A DNA stretch of 64,000 bases. It comes from Monomorium pharaonis. Lineage: Eukaryota > Arthropoda > Insecta > Hymenoptera > Formicidae. Of the stretch, positions 42,456 through 53,875 are shown one piece after another. A program made the position numbers and the translations under genes. Positions within the stretch are counted from its first letter, which is position 1, and every line of letters begins with the position of its first letter. The stretch spans positions 24,198,774-24,262,773 of the forward strand of contig NC_050468.1 of NCBI RefSeq assembly GCF_013373865.1, given 5' to 3'. Below the pieces are notes generated by a model, which saw only the letters and a program-made list of their open reading frames with translations, ran no database searches and was not told the origin of the DNA.

Positions 42456-44805
42456 TTATGAATTAACAGAAGAAATTAAGCGTGGTTCTATCATTTGTGA
42501 AATATTAAGTTTAAATTTATTTCTATCAGGACTTGCAGACTCGTCTTCTGAAAGAGAGAACTTTCCGAATGGCACTTGGACTTCTTCTCTACCATCTGTA
42601 AGAATGTAAATTTATATATATATATATATATACACACAATGTGTGTGTGCGTCTAAAACAGAATTATTTGCAAATATAGAAGGATGCTGTAAATTTCAAA
42701 ATTACACTTATGTGTTTATTTACATATTGTTTACGTTGTGTTTCATCTTTTTTCATGTAAACAATGTACATTATTATAAACTACATAATGCAATATAGAA
42801 AAAAGTAATTGAATTATGAAATTAATATTTCTGGTTTTAGTATTAATATTTGGTATTATATATATAATACCAAAAATTAAAAAATAAAACATTTTGCCAG
42901 CATACACATGTCGCTGAAACATAATTAAAAATAAACAACTTTAAAGAGCATAAAAGTCATGCTGGATGTATGTGTGAATAACTTTACTGAGCAATATATT
43001 TATATATTTTAACGCTTGACAAAAAATCAAGAAGTCTATGTTGTAAAAACACACTAAAAATAACTTAATAGCGGGATCAAAACGTGAATCTATATTGCTC
43101 AGTAAAATTATTCGCACATACCTACATCCAGCATCACTTCTATGCTGCTTAATATGTACTTTGGTTTTGAAATTTAACTGCCTATAATTCAAATTATTTG
43201 TTATGGTTAAAAATATATTTATTACCCACCAAGTATTTGAAGAGTATAATCTTCAGTAGATGCTTCCACTTCTAATATTTCAACAAGAATAGGATTAGAT
43301 ATCTGAGGTGTGTAATCTTCGCCGATCTTCAAAATCTAAAATTTAATGCTGTTTAAGAAGATATAGGTGATTTTAAAGTACTATGTGCAATACATACTTT
43401 AATAGCAATAATTTCATTAACTTGTGGTTTTCTAGTCATGACTGGAACATTTTCTAGCTCAGCATGCCAGCTTTTATAATTTCGTACTTCTTTCTTAGAT
43501 TCTTTAGTACATAATTTATTTTCTGTACTATCCTCCATAATTTTATTTAAATTCTTGCTTTTTATCTCATCATTTAATATATTCTCCATTTTAATTGCGT
43601 TTTTTAATTTTTTGTTTATGGCGTTATGGAATGTTAATGGCGTCGAACTTTGTCCTAATGCTAGAAGTGTAGAAAGATCTCTTGTAGATGATGCTTTACT
43701 TAAGCAAGATTCATTTCTAGATACCTCTTGTACAATTTGTTTTGCAATATTTTTTTCATTTTCCATGTTATCAAATCGTATATGTTTCCTAGATGGAATA
43801 ATATAGGAATCTATTATTTTTGGTTTCTTCCATTTTGATTCTTTTGATATATTTTCTTCAATTATTTCACACGGAGATACAATCTGAGATCGATTTTTTG
43901 CCTTTCGTTTTCGTACTCGTTTTCTTTTTCCAACAGATGCAATAGAATCTGTCATATTACAATCTTCCGTTACATTGTTATCTGTTTTAGAGTCTGTATC
44001 TTCTTCACTATGATCAATCGTATTATCATTTATACTGTAGAAAGTCATATCTCTTGTAATATTACCTAAAATAAAAAGAATACATTAGTAATTATATAAA
44101 ACAAAATTATAATTTTGCTTTACTTATTTTTGCACATTATAAGTAAAATAAACTCACTTATTGGTTGTGTATTATTGAAAGTATCATTAGATATATCCTG
44201 TACAACCATTTCCTGTTTCCCTGCCTTATTATTTATTGTTTGGGTCTTTTCATCATGTATAAAACCACTGCTTGTTTTTACAACAATAGAAACTTCTTTA
44301 TTTATACCCGATCCAGGAACTACCCTGTAATTTATCGAATTATTAATAAAATTACACATTAATTTAATAAAATTCCATAATTTCTTATATATAAATAACA
44401 AATTAAAATGTGTTTCTGTAAAACAATCAATTTACAGTTAACTGTAATCAAAACAAAAAATTGTGATCGCAAAATATACTAAAATAAAAATAAAAATTTT
44501 AACTTGCAAAAACTATCATTAAAATACAATTTAAGAAACAATTCTTACAAAATAGTCTCGTTCTCCTTAAGTATCCGTATATCTTCTATTGGTGGCAGAT
44601 ATTCAGTCTCGTTCAACAACAAATGGAATGGTTCCGCGATGTTGAATAATTTGCTAATATGTTCCTGCATGTGAATAACCTGTTGGATCTTCGTTCCGTC
44701 AATAAAAATCCAGCAGAATCGACGTGCATCCTGAAAGAACTTCGACAAGTCAACCTTCAGCCGAAAATGTGGACGCTTCATCGTGATTTCTTCTACGGTT
44801 GTCAT
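42456..44805 (-). CDS. coil: Coilin (Cajal body scaffold), five coding exons
   Basis: Coilin scaffolds nuclear Cajal bodies, where spliceosomal snRNPs mature. Coding exons on the minus strand: 44805-44549, 44324-44158, 44065-43398, 43335-43230 and 42595-42456, stop TAA at 42458-42456. All introns are GT-AG and phases match, giving 1338 nt and 445 aa. Residues about 10-88 match the coilin self-association domain, with hydrophobic strands and the typical LPPIEDIRILKENE turn (human LPPAESARLVRDND). Residues 188-200 are a basic nuclear-localisation stretch after a Ser/Asp/Glu-rich segment. Residues about 345-445 resemble the atypical Tudor-like domain: PQVNEIIAIK (human PQVGEKIAFK) and a final IEPRLI (human IDPRLI). 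I chose ATG 44805 for its A at -3. In-frame ATGs at 44850 and 44841 have weaker context, and an in-frame TAG at 44889-44887 bounds the frame. Intron 4 is cut at GTGGGT (43229), because the alternative GT at 43225 would create a stop. It is shorter than human coilin (576 aa). Family assignment comes from remembered motifs, not a search. Confidence 0.93.
42660..42860. repeat. Dispersed repeat copy in coilin intron 4
   Basis: The sequence around TTTATTTACATATTGTTTAC, and the next 120 bp or so, resembles 24835-25080 in the same orientation. It is a diverged dispersed repeat, with no ORF. Confidence 0.5.
42956..43136. mobile_element. MITE in coilin intron 4
   Basis: Terminal arms of about 45 bp (CATGCTGGATGTATGTGTG and its inverse ending near 43136) frame about 90 bp of unique AT-rich sequence. 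It sits inside coilin intron 4 (43229-42596). There is no coding capacity, so this is a non-autonomous element of unknown superfamily. Confidence 0.75.
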
Positions 44806-45016
44806 TGTCGAACGTGAATCGAGTCGAGAATCGAGATGCATAACCGGCATAAACAGCAACGCGATCGTCAACCATACACGCGCAAGCTATGAAGCTATTA
44901 CGAATATCGCTTTTTTTCGCGCATGTGCAATGTGTACTGGCAGTCTGGCAGTAGCAACGACATACGATATACCGTACCACGGTACCGACAAGGTACTAAA
45001 GACCGATACTCTTGGA
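44806..45016 (-). promoter_or_regulatory. Likely coilin promoter region
   Basis: This short interval lies between the coilin start and an inverted-repeat element. It is GC-richer than the surroundings, as expected for a housekeeping promoter. GCGCATGTGCA at 44919-44929 is close to the NRF-1/Ewg-type palindrome seen in many metazoan housekeeping promoters, with one mismatch. No TATA box is evident. No divergent partner gene was recognised on the plus strand. Confidence 0.4.
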
Positions 45017-45130
45017 CTGTTCTTTTTCGCTGCACTGCTACACTGGTGCAATAAGTTAGAGTGAGAAAAAATATTTTTGTCTTACTTTAATCTGTTGCAC
45101 CAGTGCAGCAGTGCAGCGAAAAAGAACAAG
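45017..45130. repeat. Inverted-repeat MITE upstream of coilin
   Basis: The arm TGTTCTTTTTCGCTGCAC at about 45018 is repeated inverted, ending about 45129, around an AT-rich loop. Arms are about 43-45 bp with few mismatches. It would fold into a strong hairpin about 210 bp upstream of the chosen coilin ATG. A small non-autonomous transposon is the likely explanation. Confidence 0.8.
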
Positions 45131-46294
45131 CCATCTTACGAGAGTTTGTTTCCATTAAAATTTAAGTGATTAAGAATAAAACATTGATAAAATATTATTA
45201 ATTTTATTAGCCTTATGTTTCGTAGATTTGTATATGTATACATTTAGAACTTAGTAATACTGTAACTTTAATGTTATCATTCAAGTTTGATTATTCATAG
45301 AGATATTATGATAACTGTAGAGAGAAATATTGTAAATTCATAGTAATATTTATGATATTATAGTCTCATAAATATGCATACGTGTTTGCAAAGCATTTAC
45401 ACGATAAAAGGTCGTAAATTTAATATTATTTAATTCTATTTAGAGTCGATAATGTCACCGCTCTTCAATTACCACTGCGCCCCTCGAGCTCCTTTGGTAA
45501 TGACGAACATTTGCTGGTTTAACAGTACCTCATCGGTGGCTGTACGTGCTGGCTGTGCATTGTGAATCCCATAGATATCAGTAAATATAACAACGCACAT
45601 AGACGTAGATAGAACTTAAGTTATATAATAAGTTAAACATTATATGTGTGTTTGATTTGCCGATATTTCTGTACTTGTAGGAGAGAAAATAATCGAGTTT
45701 ATATCAAAAAGAAAGAACAGGTAAAATATTTATTTGTAGTACGCTCTACTATAGATAATTGCTGTTACTTTATATTATTTAAATGATATATAAAATTTAC
45801 GATATATATATATATATATGTGTGTGTGTACAAATAAGACCATGGTCTTCTAGGGATAACGTATACAAACAATATATATCGTATTATTCGAACTAATCAG
45901 CAGAATATATTTGAAATATAATTAGATCCACACAGCACTAGATGCCCCATGGATCCTACGTTTTAAGTCCCAATGTCCCAGGACTGAGATTTAATTAAAT
46001 AGGATATGTCCTTAAATCAGATATCTTATTATCCTTTGGATATTTAGCGTATGTCCAAGTTGAAATTTATATTTAAAAATATTTGTTTCTTTATTACTGA
46101 AAAAATTTTAAATACTTAAAAAATCAAGTAATTTGTTATTATTAAAAATATTTTATTAATATTAAATATTTTTAATTACTTTTCTCGCTATTAATATTAA
46201 AGTAATTAGAAAATATTTCTTTTACTTAAACTTATTTATCAAATTGTTTGTAAATTTTAATTTATTTGTTCTTTTCTTTATTACAATTAACTTT

Positions 46295-46333
46295 TTGTTC
46301 TTTATTATTATATATAATCATAATAAAGAACAA
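46295..46333. repeat. Hairpin built from a thrice-repeated word
   Basis: TTGTTCTTTATTATTATA pairs with TAATAAAGAACAA. A third copy of TTTGTTCTTTATTATG follows at about 46340, so the hairpin arises from direct and inverted copies of one word. Confidence 0.5.
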
Positions 46334-47126
46334 ACATATTTTGTTCTTTATTATGATTAACTTCTTACATAATTAAAAAAAACAATAAAAATAAAAAAGG
46401 CGAAATTCAAGAATCATTGAGTGCTCACTGAACAAAAAAGAAAGGTCTATCAACTCGTAATCATCTTTAAATTGTCATATTTTCTCTACTTTTTAAACGT
46501 CTTAATCTAAGTAAACATTTTTATTTTAAAATGTTTTATTTAATATTTAATTTTTATTTGTATTTTACGATTTTTCAATTTATATTAAATTTTTAATGAT
46601 TTGACTGATTTTCGTTATATTGCTCAATTATTTTACTAATGATGTAATACTTGAGCTCTTTTACAGTGTCGAAGTATCAGTCATTAAAAGAGGTTTATTT
46701 GACTTTTTAATTTTAAATAGAAATAGAAATAATTTATTAAATGTTGTTTCTGTGACCGATTTATTACAGAAATACTAATATTATATATGTATAATTGCTG
46801 AAATAAATAATTTGAATGAGAGCAAGTATGAACTAATTAAACTAGATATCACTATTTAAAGTTTCGTTTAAAATCAGCTTATAATATCAGCTATATTACA
46901 AGAAACAACATTTCCGACGTTTAATTCTTTTCTCTTTTTTTAGTTTCTTTTTCTAAACATTATTTTTTTGTTACATAAAATTCGTTACATAATAAAATAT
47001 TATTAAAAATTTAGATAAGTATATATTACGTTGTTTTCGTTATTGATTTATGAGATTTTATATTTATGGAATATTTATAAAATATTTTGAGAAGCAAAAA
47101 TTGAAAAAAATGGTTATTCTCTTATC

Positions 47127-47152
47127 TTTTACACAATCTTGATTGTGTAAAA
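47127..47152. repeat. Perfect short hairpin
   Basis: TTTTACACAATC, loop TT, GATTGTGTAAAA. A perfect 12-bp stem; function unknown. Confidence 0.5.
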
Positions 47153-50100
47153 CTCAGAAATTTTGATGTATTATTATGATGATAAATATTTTATGATATC
47201 AATAAAAATATAATTAAATGCAATTTATTAACACTATAATCGAAATATTGAAAAATAATTTGATTGGTTTAACAACGAACACTTTCATATTTTTTTATTG
47301 AGGACGACTTGTATTATCTTTGCTTATTTTCAATAAGATACAAATTCTTTTTTATTGCAGAATGAAATATTTCTTATAATAATAGTTTTTATTTATTAAT
47401 TTGTAATAACTCAAAATTATACAAAGTCACATATTAGCAACTAACATTTGTTGCCACTTGTTTTCAAAGACGGAGGGAAAGGCTGCAGCTGTATAAGATT
47501 ATACTTATAAAATAAATCAGCTTTACTCGCAGTTTACTTATACATTTCATCGACACACCTTTCTAATTTTTTTTCCTATGCTGTTATGGGAAAATTGCGC
47601 AGAGATTAAAGTAACAGTCCCAATTACAGATCATTTAAGATTAAAATATCTAATCTTCATTAAATAATGTATATAAACCAAAAGTTATATAAGCATTACA
47701 ATTTTATGTAAAAGAGAAATTATTATACATGTATAATTAACATAATTAAATGTATATGTAATGTACATTAATGTACGTTAAGATTTATTTTTAATGTATG
47801 TTATTATTATTATTACATGTAGTGTGTTAAATACTGTGGTAAGAATATCAATTTTAAGAAATTATTAAACAAGTATTTATAGAGAGCTTATTAATAGTAA
47901 GTTTTAGTGTTATTCTCCTAAATATCAACATTGGTTAAGGAAGTGATGTTTTATATTACAATTACAATAATTATAAAATAATTAATAAATGGAAAAACTT
48001 TTTCTACAGTTTTGTTAAATACATGTCTGTAAATATTTAATTTTGCAAATTTGAGTCATAATTAAGATTTGACTCAAAATTAGGACTGTTACTTTATATT
48101 TATAAGAATATATTTAACATTTACACGTTAACATGTTTTATATTTAATTATTAATACTTACAATATTAACAATAAATTTTTCCATACTACGAAAGAAAAT
48201 ATACAATGAAAGTGAAACCAAATATATATTTCCATGTCTTAACACTAATCATTCTTCTTTAATTATAGTTTTTTACATAATTATAAATCAATTAATTAAA
48301 ATAAACGGTATTAATTTTGTAAATATTAAACATCAATACATACACACATTTGCAATTTATACTAAATGTATTACACTAAAGTATTTTAATGGTGTTTTAA
48401 AGATAACAACATGTCATAATATTATATTATTTACATAGATTTAATACTCTTAATACAAGTTGTAAGATGCAATAAAGCTTTGCTATATTGTATCCATATT
48501 TATGTTTTATAAATTTTTTTCATTATCTTATTCTAGTAATGAAAATGTATAATGATAATTTTAAACAATATTAATACAATTTTATTAATAATAATAAACA
48601 ACTTTTTATTGATTAAAAACTTAAATATCATTTTTCGTAAATTTACTCATTTAATTCTTTTATTATTACCGCAATATTTATAACAGTTTTCAATATAGAA
48701 ACTGTATAATAAAATCTTTATCTATTTATAAAATAAGCATTAATTTAGAAATTTACAATAAACATTGTTAAAAATAATTTGTTACATTGCCTCTGTGCAT
48801 AAAAAGATAACTCTAAATAATAGTTAAATAAGACATTTCTGTTAGTATAAATAACGAACTAAATGTATTTAAATGTCCATTAACAAACGTAATCTTTTAC
48901 AGCCTTGATAGTATTTCATGAAATTTCCAAAAATATACTGTACAAATATTAGTTTTACTGTCTAGCAAATTACTAATAATTTCCACACATTTAAGACAAT
49001 CGACATATTTAATTTATAAGATGTATATTTATTTCGGTATTTGTCGAAGACACATTTAAAAAGAAATGTTTGTTTAACAATGCTCTACCTCGAAAATACG
49101 ATACAATAGGACAGTATTTACATTAAACCCTTTTTTTAGTATGAACTAAAGCTGAGAAAAAATTTTGCTATTATAATTATTACCGATACATGAAATATGA
49201 TACAGATTTTTGTTTGATACATGAATTTTGCGATTATCTCTAATGTTTCACTATAAATAGAATACTTTGTCTTTTAGTTGCTAATAGAAGAACTTGATTC
49301 ACATCACATTGTATATAATTTATATATCTATTTGATCGTGCGTAATACTGCGACTTTTTTCTCTCATTCCCTCTTCCTTTATTGTTATCGTCCTCGTGAT
49401 ATTTCAAGGAAATGGACATTCAGCATAGATATATGTATATCTGTAATAAATTTTAACAAAATATATATTCATACATATTATAAGGAGATGAAAACCAATT
49501 CTTATCATGTAGACGTATAACTAGTTGATAGGATTTCATATAACATTAAATTCTTGAATTTTATATACGAATATATAGGTATACGTAATTCATAATAATA
49601 AAAGACCGGGCAGTGTGAAGTAACCCTGAAATACGATATTAGAATGTATATATAATAATAAAACTATGTAATTATATATATAATTCGGAATTATTATTAT
49701 CTTTATATAAACCCGATAGACGAGCAACTGTTGGTTCACTTTTGTTAGATCATTTTTCCGATCGCAGTCAAAAGACAATGTGGAAGAAAGATCGCACCTT
49801 ATTATCATATTATTATACTTTTGTTAATATATCCTTAATGCAAATAGCATAGTAACAAAACTCTCACATACTTAGAATTCTACATATGGAAAGTTAGCAC
49901 CTTCTTTCGAAAAATTTCATAAATTTTAGTTTTTACTTTATGTTAATACAAGATCATTTTAATTTTGCACAATTCACCTTTTCTAACCGATCTATTATTA
50001 TAAGTATTATCAATCTATCTCGCGGCGAATAGAGAGAAATTGCTTATAAGGTACATGATTTATAATACTAATAGAATCTCTATATCTGCATACATATATG

Positions 50101-50397
50101 AAATATTTTTCATGTTTGATGATTCAAATGGTGGTTTATTTGCATGATAGAAAAAATTGACACTTTAAAATTGTTCTCACTATCCAAGTAGAACAATTAT
50201 CACAATGTTGAAAGAAATGACTGCGTAATTTAGAGAGATTTATATTTTTTTTGTTTCTTATGTTGCTGTTATCTTTTGTTTTGTCAAATAATTTATTTTT
50301 TACGCTATTTTTTACACAATTTATTTTTTTAAACTATTTCCTTTTCTTGTGTGAGACAAAACTCTTTATATCCTCCTATCTTAAAAAAAGCATATAA

Positions 50398-50605
50398 TGA
50401 AGCCTTTTTTCCGCGATGCTGATTGGTTCTCTCGCTGCGCTTACTTCATGTTGTGAGAATATAACTGTCATTGCGATTGAATTTTGACAATTCGTATAAA
50501 TAATTATCTATACAATTATTGTTGTAGTTTATTTTAAAAAAGTAAAAAATAAAAAGGTAAATAGCGTGCGCGAAGCGCGCGTCTGTAGTATCTAGTATAT
50601 TAAAA
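50398..50605. repeat. Second, inverted copy of the 18.3-kb palindrome family
   Basis: GCTGATTGGTTCTCTCGCTG near 50418, then AACTGTCATTG, correspond in reverse complement to 18705-18840. The adjoining GCGCGAAGCGCGCGTCTG (about 50570) corresponds to the GC-rich core. Only one arm is kept, so this is a truncated or solo-arm copy. Confidence 0.75.
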
Positions 50606-51257
50606 AAAGAGATAAAAGATTTTACAATATGTCTCCTATACAAATAAAAAAATATCAATTTAAAAATCGAAAATTTTCCAAATTCTAAATACAAAAACAA
50701 ATTTAAGATTTTTTCAAATAGAAGATATAAAATTATAGATATGATATTAGAAGACAAAATATTTTAATAATTTTTGTATAATTTTTGATTTAGTATTAGT
50801 TATCATTTTTATCATCCGATTTATAATATTGTAATATCTATATTTTTACATAATATGCAACGTTTATGTTCTTCGTTAAAACTTATGCTTCATTGCTCGG
50901 TCCATAGAAGGTCCATAAATGAAAACAATGACATCAAAGAGAGAAAGAGAGAACAAAACTTTTCTGAATAAGTGTATTCTTGTGACCTTAAACATTTTAT
51001 AATTGATAGTTTATGAATGAATATCGAATTGTTGCTATATTTTTCGCGGATTTACGCAAGTTATCTAAATTCTGTGTAATCAAATTTCCAAAGTCTATAT
51101 CATATCCATAGTCTGCAAGTAAAATCTGGTCAATTAATTGCCTGCCATATAACAATTGAAGAATTTTATGAAATTAGACGCGTCAACTGATTCGGTGTCG
51201 ACTCAATGGAATTATTAAAAAATATTTTTCGCGGCAACGCGCCGAAGGGTTTTCGCC
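50606..51257. other. Sequence downstream of the Ras-like gene
   Basis: Presumed to include the 3' UTR of the Ras-like gene, which is transcribed toward lower coordinates. No clear AATAAA on that strand was located with confidence. No other gene. Confidence 0.45.
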
Positions 51258-53859
51258 TTACGACAAAATACAGGAGTTTCTTTTGGAATCGGAGCGCTCG
51301 CGAATTTGTTGCAAATGTTGCAACTGAGCTGGGGATGGCACATGGGTACTGCTGCTGCTCCGCGAGTTCAGATGCTGTGGAGGTGGCAAGGATTGCCGAC
51401 GGCGACGTTGTAGTGCCGGGCTCAGATTATACTTTAGCTTGGCTTGGATAAGAAGCTCCTTAAACACTTGAGAGATGTTTAAGTTTTCCTTCGCAGATAC
51501 TTCCACAAAACCATTTTCCCATTTCACGGTTACAAGCTCTCTTGTACTCTCAGTTTCCACCTATAATTCATTATTGCCATTATAACGTTAAATGTTACAT
51601 AGAGATATAACGCGTACTATTCATCAGTTTTATACTTTTATGCGCGACTTGTGCAAGTTTCCTCTTATCGTCATGTGCACTCACAGTTTTAATTTGACAG
51701 ACAATTTTTAACATTTCTTTATTAAAATCAAAAAGTTTAAATTTTATATTCTCGTACGCTTAAGTTTTATATCTTAATCTCGATTTTATTATTACACAAA
51801 GATAGTGGCAAGCATTCCAAACGAATTATAATCAAGTTCAATCAAATATCAAAGACATAAATTTTCACAGTAACATCACGAAAAATTCTATTTTTTCTTA
51901 AGATTATATAAAAATTTTTCTTTAAGAATTTCAAGAATATAATTAATTCTTTCAATATTAAAGTTCTTTCAATACTCATTTCAAGAATAGAATTAATTCT
52001 TTCAATGTTGAATAATAAACTCTTTCGAAAGCGGAAAAAAGAGTTTGGAAGTTTGACCATTTCGGAGAAGCTCGCGAAATCAATGATTATCTTATTAATG
52101 CCAAAACTCACCTCTTGTTCTGTCTCTACAAGATCAATCTTGTTGCCAACAACTACTATTGGAACGGCTCCTTTCGTGCTGAGTATCTGGGCCCGAAGGG
52201 TTTTGACCTCGAGAAACGTATTAGAGTCGTTAACGTCGTAGACCAGAACGAAGGCATCGGCCGATTTGATAGAAAGATCTCTCATCGCTGGGAATTCGTA
52301 TGAGCCGGACGTATCAAGAATATCGAGAGTCAAGTGAATCCCGGAGACATTGAAATCCCCGTGATGCATTTCTTCAACGGTCCGCTTGTATTTCGGGGTA
52401 AAGGTGTTGTAAAGGAACTGGTTAATTATCGCTGATTTGCCGACTTTCGCTGCGCCCATCACCACGATTTTGTGCCTAATCGAGCTCTCGGATGACTTTC
52501 CACCGCCGCTATCCGTCTCTGTCAGCCTATCATTTCTGAAATCATGCGTTATTTTCATTAACTCGTGCTTTATTCAATAACTCATGGAATTTGACTTTAC
52601 TAGTAAAGGGATATTACAATCAAGATAATAAATACGGGTAGAGAATTTGTCGATATACACGTTTCCCGTTATACTATTTAAATATATCTCCTTAAACATG
52701 TACATCGCTGTATTATAGTATTGTGAAATATGGGTGGAATTGTTGTGAGAGAGATTGTTATTAACGAGAAGACACAATCTCTTTCGTCATACAATGTGGC
52801 GGAAGAATAAAGAAATACCACATTTTCCGTTTAAGAGGAACAATCATCCGAGAAGGAGAATGCTACGCTAATGAAGGATCCCCGCAATTCAGAGGCGCAT
52901 GTTATTGAATATCGCGTGTTTTGTATGGAATGTCCTGAATTCGTGACACTATCGATGTTGGAATATCTCTTGTACGAGAGCGACAGGACGGCCATGCGGT
53001 CGCTTTTACATGCACTAGATAGCATCGGATCCCTTTAAGTATCTACGTCTTCATAATCACCGCGCTTATCACAAGAAGCCAGACACAGTTATTATGACGG
53101 GCACACAAAAGGGAGCGCAGGAGAGCCGAGCTTCCTTTTTCGCCTCGAAATGAAAGTCCGAACTAAAACCTGAGAGCTAACATAAGAAACTGACGACAGT
53201 TAAGACGACGAGAAGGAGAGAAATTCAAGAAGAAAGAAAGACGCGCATATGGACTTGGACGGTTTCACGCTGAAAGCAATTTTTCCGGTCTCCGATTTAT
53301 TACTTCGAATGTCTCGTATGTAGACCTCACGTTTGCGCTGAAGAGATACAATATCGAAAATCGAACACTTCATATATTATACATATATATATATCTGCAT
53401 GTTGCCTCAAAGAGCGCTTCTTTTATCAGAAGATGACGCTTCTTTCAAAGAGAGAAGATGAAAAGATTAATCTCGATCCTTTCACGTGTAATGAAACATT
53501 TCTTTTTAAAAACGAATCACGATACGTTATTGAATTTGTGTCGTTCCGATAATTTTTATTACATGAACATGATAGTCCTGTCTTCGTTAAAACATATTAA
53601 TAATTCTTTGCAAAAGAAAAAAATATGTATGCTGTTTATATTTTTTAATATTTATTAATAGAAGTTAACTAATTCATGATTGCTTAACTATTAGTACTTA
53701 ATTACAGACGAGAAAGTTAGTGAGAAACAAAAATCACAAAAGAAAACTCTCTCGCACTTACCTAACATTCTTTGTTGGTCCATCCTCTTGTCCTTCTTTC
53801 ATGTGCGCCGAAGGTTGTAAGCTGAAGCGACGGCGAAACTGATGACGCCCTTTCATCAT
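51258..53859 (-). CDS. Ras-like small GTPase, RASD (Dexras/Rhes)/Di-Ras type, three coding exons
   Basis: A membrane-anchored GTP-binding signalling switch. Exons on the minus strand: 53859-53762 (the exon itself begins at 53875 after a CAG acceptor), 52535-52112 and 51560-51258, stop TAA. The introns (1226 and 551 bp) are GT-AG with matching phases, giving 274 aa; RASD1 has 281 and RASD2 266. Residues 1-52 are a basic then Ser/Gly-rich extension. G1 is GAAKVGKS (60-67), switch-I Thr is residue 85, G3 is DTSG (107-110) followed by SYEFPAMR, G4 is NKID (164-167) and G5 is SAK (196-198). A Ser/Pro/Gln-rich tail ends in CILS (271-274), a CaaX box whose final Ser favours farnesylation. The residues equivalent to Ras Gly12, Gly13 and Gln61 are Ala, Lys and Ser, which fits RASD/Di-Ras proteins with weak intrinsic GTPase activity. 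The RASD-type insert before NKxD is missing, so RASD versus Di-Ras remains open. Non-coding 5' exon(s) must lie upstream, and the start is the first ATG in the exon. Exact orthology is not claimed. Confidence 0.9.
52871..53038 (+). CDS. Antisense open frame inside the first intron of the Ras-like gene
   Basis: Within the 1226-bp intron between Ras coding exons 1 and 2, the plus strand is open from 52838 to TAA 53036-53038 (66 codons; 55 from ATG 52871). The peptide is acidic and rich in Glu and Leu (for example ECPEFVTLSMLEYLLYESD) with few Asn/Lys/Ile, unlike translated AT-rich noise. An acceptor-like TTTTCCGTTTAAG ends at 52835, so it could be a terminal exon (entering in phase 1). The opposite strand also has an ATG frame (53025-52831, 64 aa). 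No upstream partner exon or known family was recognised. It may be a nested gene, a small ORF or a conserved regulatory block. Confidence 0.25.
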   Translation: MKDPRNSEAHVIEYRVFCMECPEFVTLSMLEYLLYESDRTAMRSLLHALDSIGSL

Positions 53860-53875
53860 TTGTAACGTGGGATTT

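Larger units (their letters stand above)
45131..50397. other. AT-rich spacer between coilin and the 50.4-kb repeat
   Basis: A GC-richer patch at 45440-45570 follows an acceptor-like TTCTATTTAG and holds a 37-aa ATG frame (45452-45565). (TA)n(TG)n lies at 45802-45830. Two small hairpins are listed separately. The remainder shows no gene, and frames of up to 80 codons are low-complexity noise. Confidence 0.55.

Noticed and set aside
43555..43806. Plus-strand ORF of 83 codons
   Set aside because: Antisense shadow of coilin exon 3.
44783..45064. Plus-strand ORF of 93 codons upstream of coilin
   Set aside because: Antisense to coilin exon 1, running into the inverted-repeat element; no independent support.
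45470..45520. Possible tRNA-like sequence
   Set aside because: No convincing A or B box or cloverleaf could be drawn. No tRNA or rRNA gene was seen anywhere in the window.
52005..52303. Plus-strand ORFs over Ras exon 2
   Set aside because: Antisense shadows of the GTPase exon.
52536..52558. ATG at 52558 as the start of the Ras-like protein
   Set aside because: It lies in the intron just before the TTTCAG acceptor; the frame continues properly from the exon at 53859-53762.
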